The position numbers and the translations under genes were made by a program. Below, piece by piece: positions 25,455-31,930 of a stretch of 47,156 nucleotides of DNA. The DNA comes from Saprospiraceae bacterium (GTDB lineage: Bacteria; Bacteroidota; Bacteroidia; Chitinophagales; Saprospiraceae). The stretch is taken from the NCBI GenBank assembly GCA_029263015.1, contig JAJCYI010000204.1, positions 1-47,156 of the forward strand, given 5' to 3'. Below the pieces are notes generated by a model. That model did not search any database. It was not told where the DNA came from and worked only from the letters and a program-made list of their open reading frames with translations. The number at the start of each line of letters is the position of its first letter. The stretch's first letter is position 1.

Positions 25455-26015
25455 TTAAGCTCTTCCTTGGTACTCGCCAGTGCTTGGGTTTAATTTAATA
25501 ACTTCACCTTCGTTGATAAAAAGTGGTACCCTGATTTCTGCACCAGTTTCGATGGTGGCCGGCTTGAATGTGTTAGTGGCCGTGTCCCCTTTCACACCAG
25601 GTTCGGTATAAGTAATTTTATATTCCACTATTGAAGGCAGTTCCATGTTCAGTGGGGTATTTGCTTCTGCATGGAAAAGCACCTCTACCATCATTTCCTC
25701 TTTTAGGAATTGGGGATTCTCAACAAGGTGTTCTGGTAGTTGGATCTGATTGTAATCTTCCATGTTCATAAAATGGAAGCCCATGTCATCTTTGTATAGG
25801 TATTGGAAATGACGGCGTTCCACCCTCACTTCTTCAATTTTGTGTCCTGCAGAAAAAGTGTTTTCAAGTACCCTGCCTTTGGTCAAGGACTTCAATTTTG
25901 TCCTAACAAATGCGGCTCCTTTTCCTGGCTTTACATGTTGGAATGACACAATAGACCATATATCATTGTTGAACTGGATGCACATGCCATTGCGTATATC
26001 TGAAGTTGTTGCCAT
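25455..26015 (-). CDS. efp: Elongation factor P
   Basis: 186 residues, standard length, three beta-barrel domains. The loop that enters the ribosomal peptidyl-transferase centre is HVKPGKGAAFVR, with Lys in the modifiable position, and the C-terminal signature region is GDTATNTFKPATIETGAEIRVPLFINEGE. It relieves stalling at polyproline stretches. It lies between fabH and accB but has its own promoter box and a leader hairpin, so it is partly uncoupled from fabH. Confidence 0.97.
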   Translation of the reverse strand: MATTSDIRNGMCIQFNNDIWSIVSFQHVKPGKGAAFVRTKLKSLTKGRVLENTFSAGHKIEEVRVERRHFQYLYKDDMGFHFMNMEDYNQIQLPEHLVENPQFLKEEMMVEVLFHAEANTPLNMELPSIVEYKITYTEPGVKGDTATNTFKPATIETGAEIRVPLFINEGEVIKLNPSTGEYQGRA

Positions 26016-26055
26016 TTAAGCTCTATTTTTCTGGTTAAATGATGATAATGTTAAT

Positions 26056-26077
26056 ACCTGCCTGTCGGTAGGCAGGT
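26056..26077 (-). promoter_or_regulatory. Hairpin in the efp 5' leader
   Basis: ACCTGCCT (26056-26063) pairs with AGGCAGGT (26070-26077). The U-rich flank lies on the plus-strand side, so it would not terminate minus-strand transcription efficiently. Because the efp promoter box is at 26096-26103, this hairpin lies within the efp leader, about 40 nt before its start codon. Confidence 0.55.
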
Positions 26078-26095
26078 TTTTTTTGAAAAGCGGCG

Positions 26096-26103
26096 CAAAG
26101 ATA
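26096..26103 (-). promoter_or_regulatory. -7 promoter box of efp
   Basis: The minus strand reads TATCTTTG, matching TAnnTTTG, 80 nt upstream of the efp ATG. Confidence 0.6.
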
Positions 26104-26108
26104 GGTTT

Positions 26109-26207
26109 CAGTGGGCAGTATGCAGTTCGCAGTGAGTAGTTTTTTTACCGAAGCCATCTTTGCCCCGCATCAATACCTGCATACTGCCAACTGCCGATTG
26201 TCAACTG
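26109..26207. repeat. 7-nt-word hairpin (CAGTNNG) after fabH
   Basis: The left arm 26109-26136 is CAGTGGG, CAGTATG, CAGTTCG, CAGTGAG. The right arm 26178-26207, read in complement, gives CAGTTGACAATCGG, CAGTTGG, CAGTATG. It starts 3 nt past the fabH stop codon and ends close to the efp promoter box, so it probably marks the fabH 3' end. Confidence 0.72.
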
Positions 26208-26209
26208 AA

Positions 26210-27199
26210 TCAATACGCCCATTTCACCCAAGTCGCCCCCCATGTATATCCACCGCCAAAAGCAGTTAAGATAATATTGTCCCCTTTTTTCAATTGGTTT
26301 TCCCATTCCCACAAGCAGAGAGGGATGGTTCCGGCAGTTGTATTGCCATATTTATGGATGTTGACCATGACCTTTTCTATTGGGAAATCGCCCATACGGC
26401 TCACGGCTTCAATGATTCGCAAATTTGCTTGATGGGGCACCATCCAGGCCACGTCATCAGCTGTAAGGTTGTTTTTTGCCATCACATCGTTCACCACCTT
26501 TGCCATTCCTGAGACGGCAGCTTTGAAGACTGGGCGTCCATTTTGAAATACGTAATGTTCTTTTGCATCCACTGTTTCGTGGGAGGCAGGTTTTAAGGAA
26601 CCTCCAGCTTTCATGTGCAGGTACTGCATACCTTCTGCATCACTTTTTAAGATGGAATCCATAATGCCAAAACCTTCTTCAGCGGGTTCAAGCAACACCG
26701 CCCCGCAGCCATCACCAAAAAGGATACAAGTAGAGCGGTCTGAATAGTCGAGGATGGACGACATCATGTCTGCACCAACAACGATGACTTTTTTATAAGT
26801 ACCTGATTCTATGAATTTTGCACCTGTTGTGAGTGCGAAAAGAAAACCTGAACAAGCGGCATTGATGTCAAAAGTAAAGGCATTCTTACAACCTGTTTTA
26901 TAGGCAATCAAGTTGGCTGTATCAGGGAATTGCATATCTGGCGTGACCGTAGCACAGATTATCAGTTCAATGTCACCTGCAGAAGTGTCTGTTTTCTCCA
27001 GCAAGCCTTTTACTGCGGCAGCACCCATATCAGAAGTCGCTTTCCCTTCCTCCTTTAAAATACGCCGCTCCTGGATACCTGTGCGCGACTTGATCCACTC
27101 GTCATTGGTGTTTACCATTACCTCCAGGTCTTTATTACTTAAAACAAAATCAGGGACATAACCCTGAACACCGGCAATTGCGGCTTTAATATTGGACAT
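26210..27199 (-). CDS. fabH: 3-oxoacyl-[acyl-carrier-protein] synthase III (KAS III)
   Basis: 329 residues. The Cys-His-Asn triad is visible: Cys116 in AACSGFL, His in [10 protein letters not shown] and Asn in [10 protein letters not shown]; the KAS III glycine-rich [13 protein letters not shown] closes the protein. It condenses acetyl-CoA (or a branched acyl-CoA) with malonyl-ACP to start fatty-acid synthesis. plsX and rpmF, which often precede fabH, are absent here; nadD lies upstream instead, in divergent orientation. Confidence 0.96.
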   Translation of the reverse strand: MSNIKAAIAGVQGYVPDFVLSNKDLEVMVNTNDEWIKSRTGIQERRILKEEGKATSDMGAAAVKGLLEKTDTSAGDIELIICATVTPDMQFPDTANLIAYKTGCKNAFTFDINAACSGFLFALTTGAKFIESGTYKKVIVVGADMMSSILDYSDRSTCILFGDGCGAVLLEPAEEGFGIMDSILKSDAEGMQYLHMKAGGSLKPASHETVDAKEHYVFQNGRPVFKAAVSGMAKVVNDVMAKNNLTADDVAWMVPHQANLRIIEAVSRMGDFPIEKVMVNIHKYGNTTAGTIPLCLWEWENQLKKGDNIILTAFGGGYTWGATWVKWAY

Positions 27200-27203
27200 A
27201 AAG

Positions 27204-27334
27204 TGAGTTTTGAGTATTTGAGTTCGTGAGTGTTTGAGTTCGTGAGTATTTGAGTTCGTGAGTATTTTCTGATATTTCCATTTTCCGTACTTTCACGAAC
27301 TCAAACACCCGGAAACTCAAATACTTAGAAACTC
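27204..27334. repeat. 8-nt-word hairpin (GAGTATTT/GAGTTCGT) at the fabH start
   Basis: The left arm 27204-27270 is eight successive 8-nt units of the form AGTnTTTG or AGTTCGTG. The shorter right arm 27297-27334 carries complements (CGAACTCAAACACCC, GGAAACTCAAATACTT). It lies 5 nt upstream of the fabH ATG, so the fabH leader begins with, or runs through, this structure. Confidence 0.75.
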
Positions 27335-27415
27335 TGAAAATGTGGGATCTTTTAAAAAATAATACCTTGCGGCTGAATTGAGCGGGCAAGGTAGAAAAAA
27401 TGTAGGAATTTCGTG

Positions 27416-27473
27416 GTTTCATGGTTTCATGGTTTCACTGCTCCAAAACAGTGAAACAGTGAAACAGTGAAAC
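27416..27473 (+). repeat. 8-nt-word hairpin overlapping the nadD initiation site
   Basis: The left arm (GTTTCATG, GTTTCATG, GTTTCACTG; 27416-27440) pairs with the right arm (CAGTGAAAC, AGTGAAAC, AGTGAAAC; 27449-27473) across loop CTCCAAAA, with two mismatches per repeat. The right arm ends one base before the nadD ATG, and the start codon itself (CAATGAAA) looks like one further, altered repeat unit. Confidence 0.78.
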
Positions 27474-27474
27474 A

Positions 27475-28047
27475 ATGAAAATAGGTCTCTTTTTCGGCTC
27501 TTTCAATCCTGTGCATGTAGGGCATATGATCATTGCCAATTATATGGCAACCTACACCGACCTCGACCAAGTGTGGATGGTGGTAAGTCCGCAAAACCCG
27601 CTGAAACCAAAGTCGGTCCTCGCTAATGATTATGACCGACTACACCTTGTCCGCCTCGCCATTGGCGATAACCCCCAGCTTCGGGCTTCCAATATTGAAT
27701 TCGACCTTCATCGGCCTTCTTACACCATTGACACACTGTCTTACCTAAAAGAAAAATACCCCGAAAACGAGTTTGTCCTCATCATGGGGGGTGACAATCT
27801 GGCAACCCTCCACAAATGGAAAAACTACGAACTCATTTTACAGGAATACCATATCTATTTATACAAACGGCCTAACTTGAAATTGGGAAAATTTGAAAAC
27901 CACCCGCATGTTCAACATTTTGAAGCACCCATGCTGGATATTTCGGCAACCTATATACGGCAGTGCATCAAAAGGGATAAATCCATTGAGTACCTTGTGC
28001 CTGATGCTGTATTTGAGTATTTGCAAGGCGGTTCAATGTACAAATAA
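27475..28047 (+). CDS. nadD: Nicotinate-nucleotide adenylyltransferase
   Basis: 190 residues. It is a nucleotidyltransferase with the adenylyl-binding motif GSFNPVHVGHM near the N-terminus, PQNPLKP, GGDNLATLHKWKNY and the C-terminal ISATYIRQCI (the ISSTxIR motif). It makes deamido-NAD from nicotinate mononucleotide and ATP. It has no recognisable Shine-Dalgarno sequence. The start codon lies at the foot of a repeat hairpin that would hold the initiation region in secondary structure. Confidence 0.95.
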   Translation: MKIGLFFGSFNPVHVGHMIIANYMATYTDLDQVWMVVSPQNPLKPKSVLANDYDRLHLVRLAIGDNPQLRASNIEFDLHRPSYTIDTLSYLKEKYPENEFVLIMGGDNLATLHKWKNYELILQEYHIYLYKRPNLKLGKFENHPHVQHFEAPMLDISATYIRQCIKRDKSIEYLVPDAVFEYLQGGSMYK

Positions 28048-28059
28048 AATGGAGGTGAC

Positions 28060-28479
28060 TCATTTCCGATTATTCCCCTTCTTTGATTTTGATGGGGGGG
28101 TCTTCATCACAAAACGGTGATTTTCCACCAATTCCAACAAATCAAAAGAACTCACAACCCCGACAATCTCATTTTCATGTGTGACGACAACATGGTGGAT
28201 GTGGTGGTTCCGCATGATCCGTGCAGCTATGTGGACATCGTTGTAGGCAGGTACAGAGTAAACATGATCGGGCATGATGTGGCTGATAGGGATGCCATCG
28301 TCATGGCCCTTGGCGAGATCGGAAGTAGTGATGATTCCAACCACTTCATTATTAGTATTGACAACGGGAACGGAACTGATGTTGTTTTTGGACATAATGT
28401 CACTTACATGCCCAAGCGATTTGTGTGGAACTGTGGTCACCACGCTTTTGTGCATGATGTCAGCAATTTTTACATTCAT
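28060..28479 (-). CDS. CBS-domain pair protein
   Basis: 139 residues made of two CBS domains (IADIMHKSVVTTVPHKSLGHVSDIMSKN...VPVVN and ISHIMPDHVYSVPAYNDVHIAARIMRNHHIHHVVV) and no catalytic domain. Such stand-alone proteins bind adenosine nucleotides and regulate partners. The basic C-terminus ends SKSKKGNNRK. It is convergent with nadD and has its own promoter box upstream. Confidence 0.92.
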   Translation of the reverse strand: MNVKIADIMHKSVVTTVPHKSLGHVSDIMSKNNISSVPVVNTNNEVVGIITTSDLAKGHDDGIPISHIMPDHVYSVPAYNDVHIAARIMRNHHIHHVVVTHENEIVGVVSSFDLLELVENHRFVMKTPPSKSKKGNNRK

Positions 28480-28532
28480 TTAAATGGGTTGATTGGTTTG
28501 AAACTAGTCATCCTAAAATTAAAAGGTGGGGG

Positions 28533-28540
28533 CAAAAGTA
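28533..28540 (-). promoter_or_regulatory. -7 promoter box of the CBS gene
   Basis: The minus strand reads TACTTTTG, matching TAnnTTTG, 54 nt upstream of the ATG at 28479. Confidence 0.5.
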
Positions 28541-28571
28541 AGAAATTCAAGATTATACCCAGAAGCAGATT

Positions 28572-29207
28572 CTATGGTGTAGGCTCACCATATTTAAGGT
28601 GCAACACCTTTGCTCGGCCTTTTTCGTAAACGGTGACCAAATAAAGGTTGTCGTATTGCGTCTCAGGTAGTTGCGAATAGACGTTGGTTCCGGTTATCAC
28701 ATTCAATAAAGAAGGAGTTGTGTTTGAATGGCCTACCACGAGTATTGCACCATCCTGGTAGTTTCCCAATATTTCATCGGTAAGCGGGTCAAGGTCAAAA
28801 CCACCATAGTTTTGGATGGTGATTCCTTGATCTCCCGCGGTAGGTTGAGCCGTTAGCATGGTTCGGTTAAAATTAGTGGAGTAAACCGCATCAAGGCTTA
28901 TATCGCCCAGCACCCTGGTGAGTTCGTCAGCTCTTTCCTGGCCGGCTGCACTAAGGATTGGGTCGCCACCGGCTCCTGTTGTCTCGGCATGGCGCACCAA
29001 AATGAACGTGGTGGCGGTATCGTCGATCAATTGGGTAAGTGTGATCGTGTCGGTGATGGTCAGGAATACGGTGTCGATAGCGGTGACAAATACGGTGTCG
29101 GTTTCGACAACTGTTTCAGTGATGATTTCGGGGTCTTTGTCACAACTGGTGAAAAACGATACAAATAAAGTAAATGCAAAAATTGCTGTTGTGATTTTTA
29201 GGTTCAT
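28572..29207 (-). CDS. Histidine phosphatase family lipoprotein
   Basis: 211 residues. The signal peptide ends in a lipobox (SFFTSC, Cys about residue 22). A Thr/Asp/Val-rich repetitive linker follows (TETVVETDTVFVTAIDTVF, then TITDTITLT). The phosphoglycerate-mutase-like domain has the phospho-acceptor motif LVRHAET, and the second histidine is in VVGHSNTTPSLL. It sits on a membrane face and dephosphorylates an unknown substrate. The linker DNA is internally repeated, which may make it length-variable. Confidence 0.88.
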   Translation of the reverse strand: MNLKITTAIFAFTLFVSFFTSCDKDPEIITETVVETDTVFVTAIDTVFLTITDTITLTQLIDDTATTFILVRHAETTGAGGDPILSAAGQERADELTRVLGDISLDAVYSTNFNRTMLTAQPTAGDQGITIQNYGGFDLDPLTDEILGNYQDGAILVVGHSNTTPSLLNVITGTNVYSQLPETQYDNLYLVTVYEKGRAKVLHLKYGEPTP

Positions 29208-29250
29208 TAGTATTTTAAATTAGGGCTTGATTAGTTAGTAGCTTCTTACG

Positions 29251-29535
29251 TTAAAATGGATGCTGCATGCGATTATCAAAAAACGCAATCAATTCGATCA
29301 CATTCCCTTCTGTCCGATAGGCCAAGGATAGGTTTTTAGTAGCGACGCACCGTCGGATGCTTGGAATTATTATAGATTGGGGACACAATTGGCTATTGTT
29401 TTCTATTGACTTGATTAACCGCTCTACCTTGTTATCCATTTTAATAGCGGTGTCTATTGGGGAATTGTCCATGATGTAATTTAGGATCGCTGCGTAGGTG
29501 TCTTTTGCCTCTTGAGACCAGAAGATTTGGTTCAT
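29251..29535 (-). CDS. RelE/ParE-superfamily toxin
   Basis: 94 residues. The family pattern is visible: WSQEAKDTYAAILNYI at the start, NKVERLIKSIENNSQLCPQS in the middle and LAYRTEGNVIELIAFFDNRMQHP at the end, typical of RelE/ParE toxins that cut ribosome-bound mRNA or inhibit gyrase. The antitoxin gene lies 15 nt upstream, so the two form one operon. Confidence 0.85.
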   Translation of the reverse strand: MNQIFWSQEAKDTYAAILNYIMDNSPIDTAIKMDNKVERLIKSIENNSQLCPQSIIIPSIRRCVATKNLSLAYRTEGNVIELIAFFDNRMQHPF

Positions 29536-29550
29536 AGGGTTGAGCTTTAT

Positions 29551-29802
29551 CTATGATTTCTTTAAAAGCTTGTTTATTTCTTCTCGTACCTTCCCATGTG
29601 GTAAACGTCCACCGTTTTCCAACTGCTCAAGTCCCTTTTTTATTGATTCTTTTTCTTCATCACTAATAATGTCCCACCAGTCCATTTCGTCCCCACTTTT
29701 AATTAGGTTTCCAAAAACAGATTTTATTTTTTGCAATATATTGATGTCGTCTGTTTCCACGATCAAGCGGTGTAAGTCATTTTTTATTTTTGCAGCTGAC
29801 AT
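29551..29802 (-). CDS. Antitoxin of a type II toxin-antitoxin pair
   Basis: 83 residues, mostly helical and charged. The region WWDIISDEEKESIKKGLEQLENG followed by PHGKVREEINKLLKKS resembles antitoxins encoded beside RelE/ParE toxins in Bacteroidota. The antitoxin-first order is normal. No recognised DNA-binding fold is obvious by eye. Confidence 0.8.
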   Translation of the reverse strand: MSAAKIKNDLHRLIVETDDINILQKIKSVFGNLIKSGDEMDWWDIISDEEKESIKKGLEQLENGGRLPHGKVREEINKLLKKS

Positions 29803-29910
29803 AGCATACGTTTTAAGTTGAGGAAAAATATGGTCTGTAAAAATAAAGGAAAATTAGCAAATATCCCACCCAATATATAATGGCTACCTGGGATTTGGGC
29901 ATTCATTCAG

Positions 29911-29996
29911 CAATCAAAAATCATGTATTCTTGAACCGTAAATCAGTTGTGTAAAAGGATTTGTGATTTACGATTACATGAATCTTGATTTCTGAT
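29911..29996. repeat. 7-nt-word hairpin (GATTTNN) after recN
   Basis: The right arm 29964-29996 reads GATTTAC, GATTACAT, GAATCTT, GATTTCT in about 7-nt steps, and pairs imperfectly with 29911-29945 (AATCAAAAATCATG...CGTAAATCA). It lies 10 nt past the recN stop codon. Confidence 0.62.
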
Positions 29997-30006
29997 CTAT
30001 CCCACC

Positions 30007-31668
30007 CTACACCGCCAGCCCCATCAGCTCCCTCGCATTTGCCAGTGCCGCCTCGCTGGGCGGACTTTGACTCAACATCACGGCGATGGAACGCACCCGT
30101 TCGTCGTCGTTCAACTGTTTTATTTTAGTAGCAGTGCTGTTTCCTGTTACTTTCTTGTAAACAAAATAGTGGGCGTCTGCTTTAGAAGCGATCTGCGGGG
30201 AATGGGTGATGTTAATGACCTGGTGGTGATTGCTGAGTTGCCGCAGTATATTGCCCATTTTTAAGGAAACATCGCCAGAAATACCAGTATCGATTTCATC
30301 AAAAATCAGCGTAGGTAAAGGAATGGCGCTTGCTACGAGTGATTTGGTCACCAAAGTCAAACGGCTCAATTCCCCGCCAGAGGCCACATCCTTGATATGC
30401 TGCAAACGGCTACCGGGGTTGGCTGCGAAAAGAAAACTGACCTCGTCGGTGCCCGTGGTCGAAAGGTGGTCCAGGCTCTTGAACTCTACCTCGAAACGGG
30501 TGTGCGGCATGGCCAGTTGCTTGAGCAGGCCGAGGACTTTTTTGGTAAATGACGGAGCTGATTTTTTTCGGTGCTGAGAAAGCTGTTTGGCAATGCTAAG
30601 GAGGTTTCTTTCCTGCCCGGCGATGCTTTTTTCGAGGGCTTCGATTTCAGAAGATAGGTCCCCAAAGGAATCCAGTTTGGTTTGGAGGGATTCCTGGATA
30701 TCAAGGAGTTCTGAAATAGAGTTGACACGGTGCTTGTTCTGGAGGCGGTAAATGGTGTCGAGCCGGGATTGAATGACTTCGATCCTTTCAGGGTCAAATT
30801 CTGTACTTACTGCTACTTTCTCAAACTCTCCAGCCACATCTTCCATTTCCAATGAAAGACTTTCCAAACGGGTGTAAAGAGAAGGGATGTCTGGGTGGAA
30901 TGTTTTCACTTCGGCTACTTGTCGCAGCAATTCAGCCAGTTGTCCAGTGAGTGGGGTTTCTCCATTGGTCAGGTTGTTGAAGGCGGCTGAAAGGGTCTTT
31001 TTTATTTCTTCGGCATTGGTTAACTGGTTCAGTTCTGTTTCGAGGGTAGCCTGTTCACCGATTTTCAGTTGTACTTCATTGAATTCTTCCAATTGGAAGT
31101 TTAGAAAGTCTGCCTCCTGAGAGGATCGGGTATTTTGCTCCAATAATTGTTGGAGCTTTCGTTTGTCAGAAGCGAATTTTCGGTGATGGTTTTGGTATTC
31201 GTCGAGGAGGTTTTTATTTCCAGCAAGGGCATCAAGCATTCGCAATTGGAAAGAAACATGGTGGATGTCGAGTGTGTCAAATTGTTCGTGAAGGTCGATC
31301 AATGCCCCGGTCAATTGTCTGAGCATTTCGAGGCGGACAGGCGTATCGTTCACAAAAGCCCTCGATTTGCCGGAAGGCGATAACTCCCTGCGGATAATGC
31401 ATTCAGGAGAATAATCAAGGTCTTTTTCTTCAAAAAAGGATTTCAATTTGTAACGCTCTATTTCGAAAACCCCTTCGATCACACATTTCTGCGATTCATC
31501 ATACAGAGATTTGGAGTCTGCCCGCCCGCCCATGATAAGGCCGAGGGCACCAAGTAAAATGGATTTACCTGCACCCGTTTCCCCAGTGATGATGGTCAAC
31601 CCTTCCGGGAAACCGATCTCCAGTTTCTCGATGATTGCGTAATTGCGGATGGAAAGTTTTTTGATCAT
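30007..31668 (-). CDS. recN: DNA repair protein RecN
   Basis: 553 residues, standard length. SMC-like ATPase: Walker A GETGAGKSILLGAL near the N-terminus, long coiled coil in the middle, then the ABC signature DVASGGELSRL and Walker B TLIFDEIDTGISG near the C-terminus, with ITHSPQIASKADAHY. It promotes double-strand-break repair. Its promoter box lies upstream of a long repeat hairpin, so the mRNA probably has a ~120-nt structured leader. Confidence 0.96.
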   Translation of the reverse strand: MIKKLSIRNYAIIEKLEIGFPEGLTIITGETGAGKSILLGALGLIMGGRADSKSLYDESQKCVIEGVFEIERYKLKSFFEEKDLDYSPECIIRRELSPSGKSRAFVNDTPVRLEMLRQLTGALIDLHEQFDTLDIHHVSFQLRMLDALAGNKNLLDEYQNHHRKFASDKRKLQQLLEQNTRSSQEADFLNFQLEEFNEVQLKIGEQATLETELNQLTNAEEIKKTLSAAFNNLTNGETPLTGQLAELLRQVAEVKTFHPDIPSLYTRLESLSLEMEDVAGEFEKVAVSTEFDPERIEVIQSRLDTIYRLQNKHRVNSISELLDIQESLQTKLDSFGDLSSEIEALEKSIAGQERNLLSIAKQLSQHRKKSAPSFTKKVLGLLKQLAMPHTRFEVEFKSLDHLSTTGTDEVSFLFAANPGSRLQHIKDVASGGELSRLTLVTKSLVASAIPLPTLIFDEIDTGISGDVSLKMGNILRQLSNHHQVINITHSPQIASKADAHYFVYKKVTGNSTATKIKQLNDDERVRSIAVMLSQSPPSEAALANARELMGLAV

Positions 31669-31674
31669 TTATAG

Positions 31675-31798
31675 AGTAGTGACCGGTGGTTAGTGACAAG
31701 TGATTTAGTAAAATAGTGAATTAGTGATTGATGGTTAGTTGCCAGGGGGGGGATCCACTAATCACTGGTCACTATTCACCAAGCACTAATTTGACCGG
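31675..31798. repeat. 7/8-nt-word hairpin (AGTGAnnn) in the recN leader
   Basis: The left part repeats AGTGACC, AGTGACA, AGTGATTT, AGTGAATT, AGTGATTG from 31676 to about 31740. After a G-run (31745-31752) the right part carries complements (CCACTAATCACTGGTCACTATTC, AGCACTAATT). It fills the gap from 7 nt before the recN ATG up to the recN promoter box. Confidence 0.7.
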
Positions 31799-31806
31799 CA
31801 AAGGTA
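31799..31806 (-). promoter_or_regulatory. -7 promoter box of recN
   Basis: The minus strand reads TACCTTTG, matching TAnnTTTG, about 130 nt before the recN ATG. No TTG lies at the correct spacing, so the call is moderate. Confidence 0.5.
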
Positions 31807-31841
31807 AAGGTTGTTTTGAAAAAGCGTTGGTTAGTTTCTTC

Positions 31842-31886
31842 TATAAAAAAATCCCTTTCAGCAATAAACCAAAAGGGATTTTTATA
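31842..31886. terminator. Terminator hairpin after the redoxin-like T9SS gene
   Basis: TATAAAAAAATCCCTTT (31842-31858) pairs with AAAGGGATTTTTATA ending at 31886, giving a short GC core with A/T tracts on both sides. It is suited to ending the minus-strand transcript that stops at 31931. Confidence 0.75.
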
Positions 31887-31930
31887 GTGAAATGATGCCT
31901 TTGAAAAGACTTCCTTATTTATTCAAAATA

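Noticed and set aside
26056-26077. Hairpin read as the fabH terminator
   Set aside because: The U-run is on the wrong side for minus-strand transcription, and the efp promoter box lies upstream of it, so it belongs to the efp leader.
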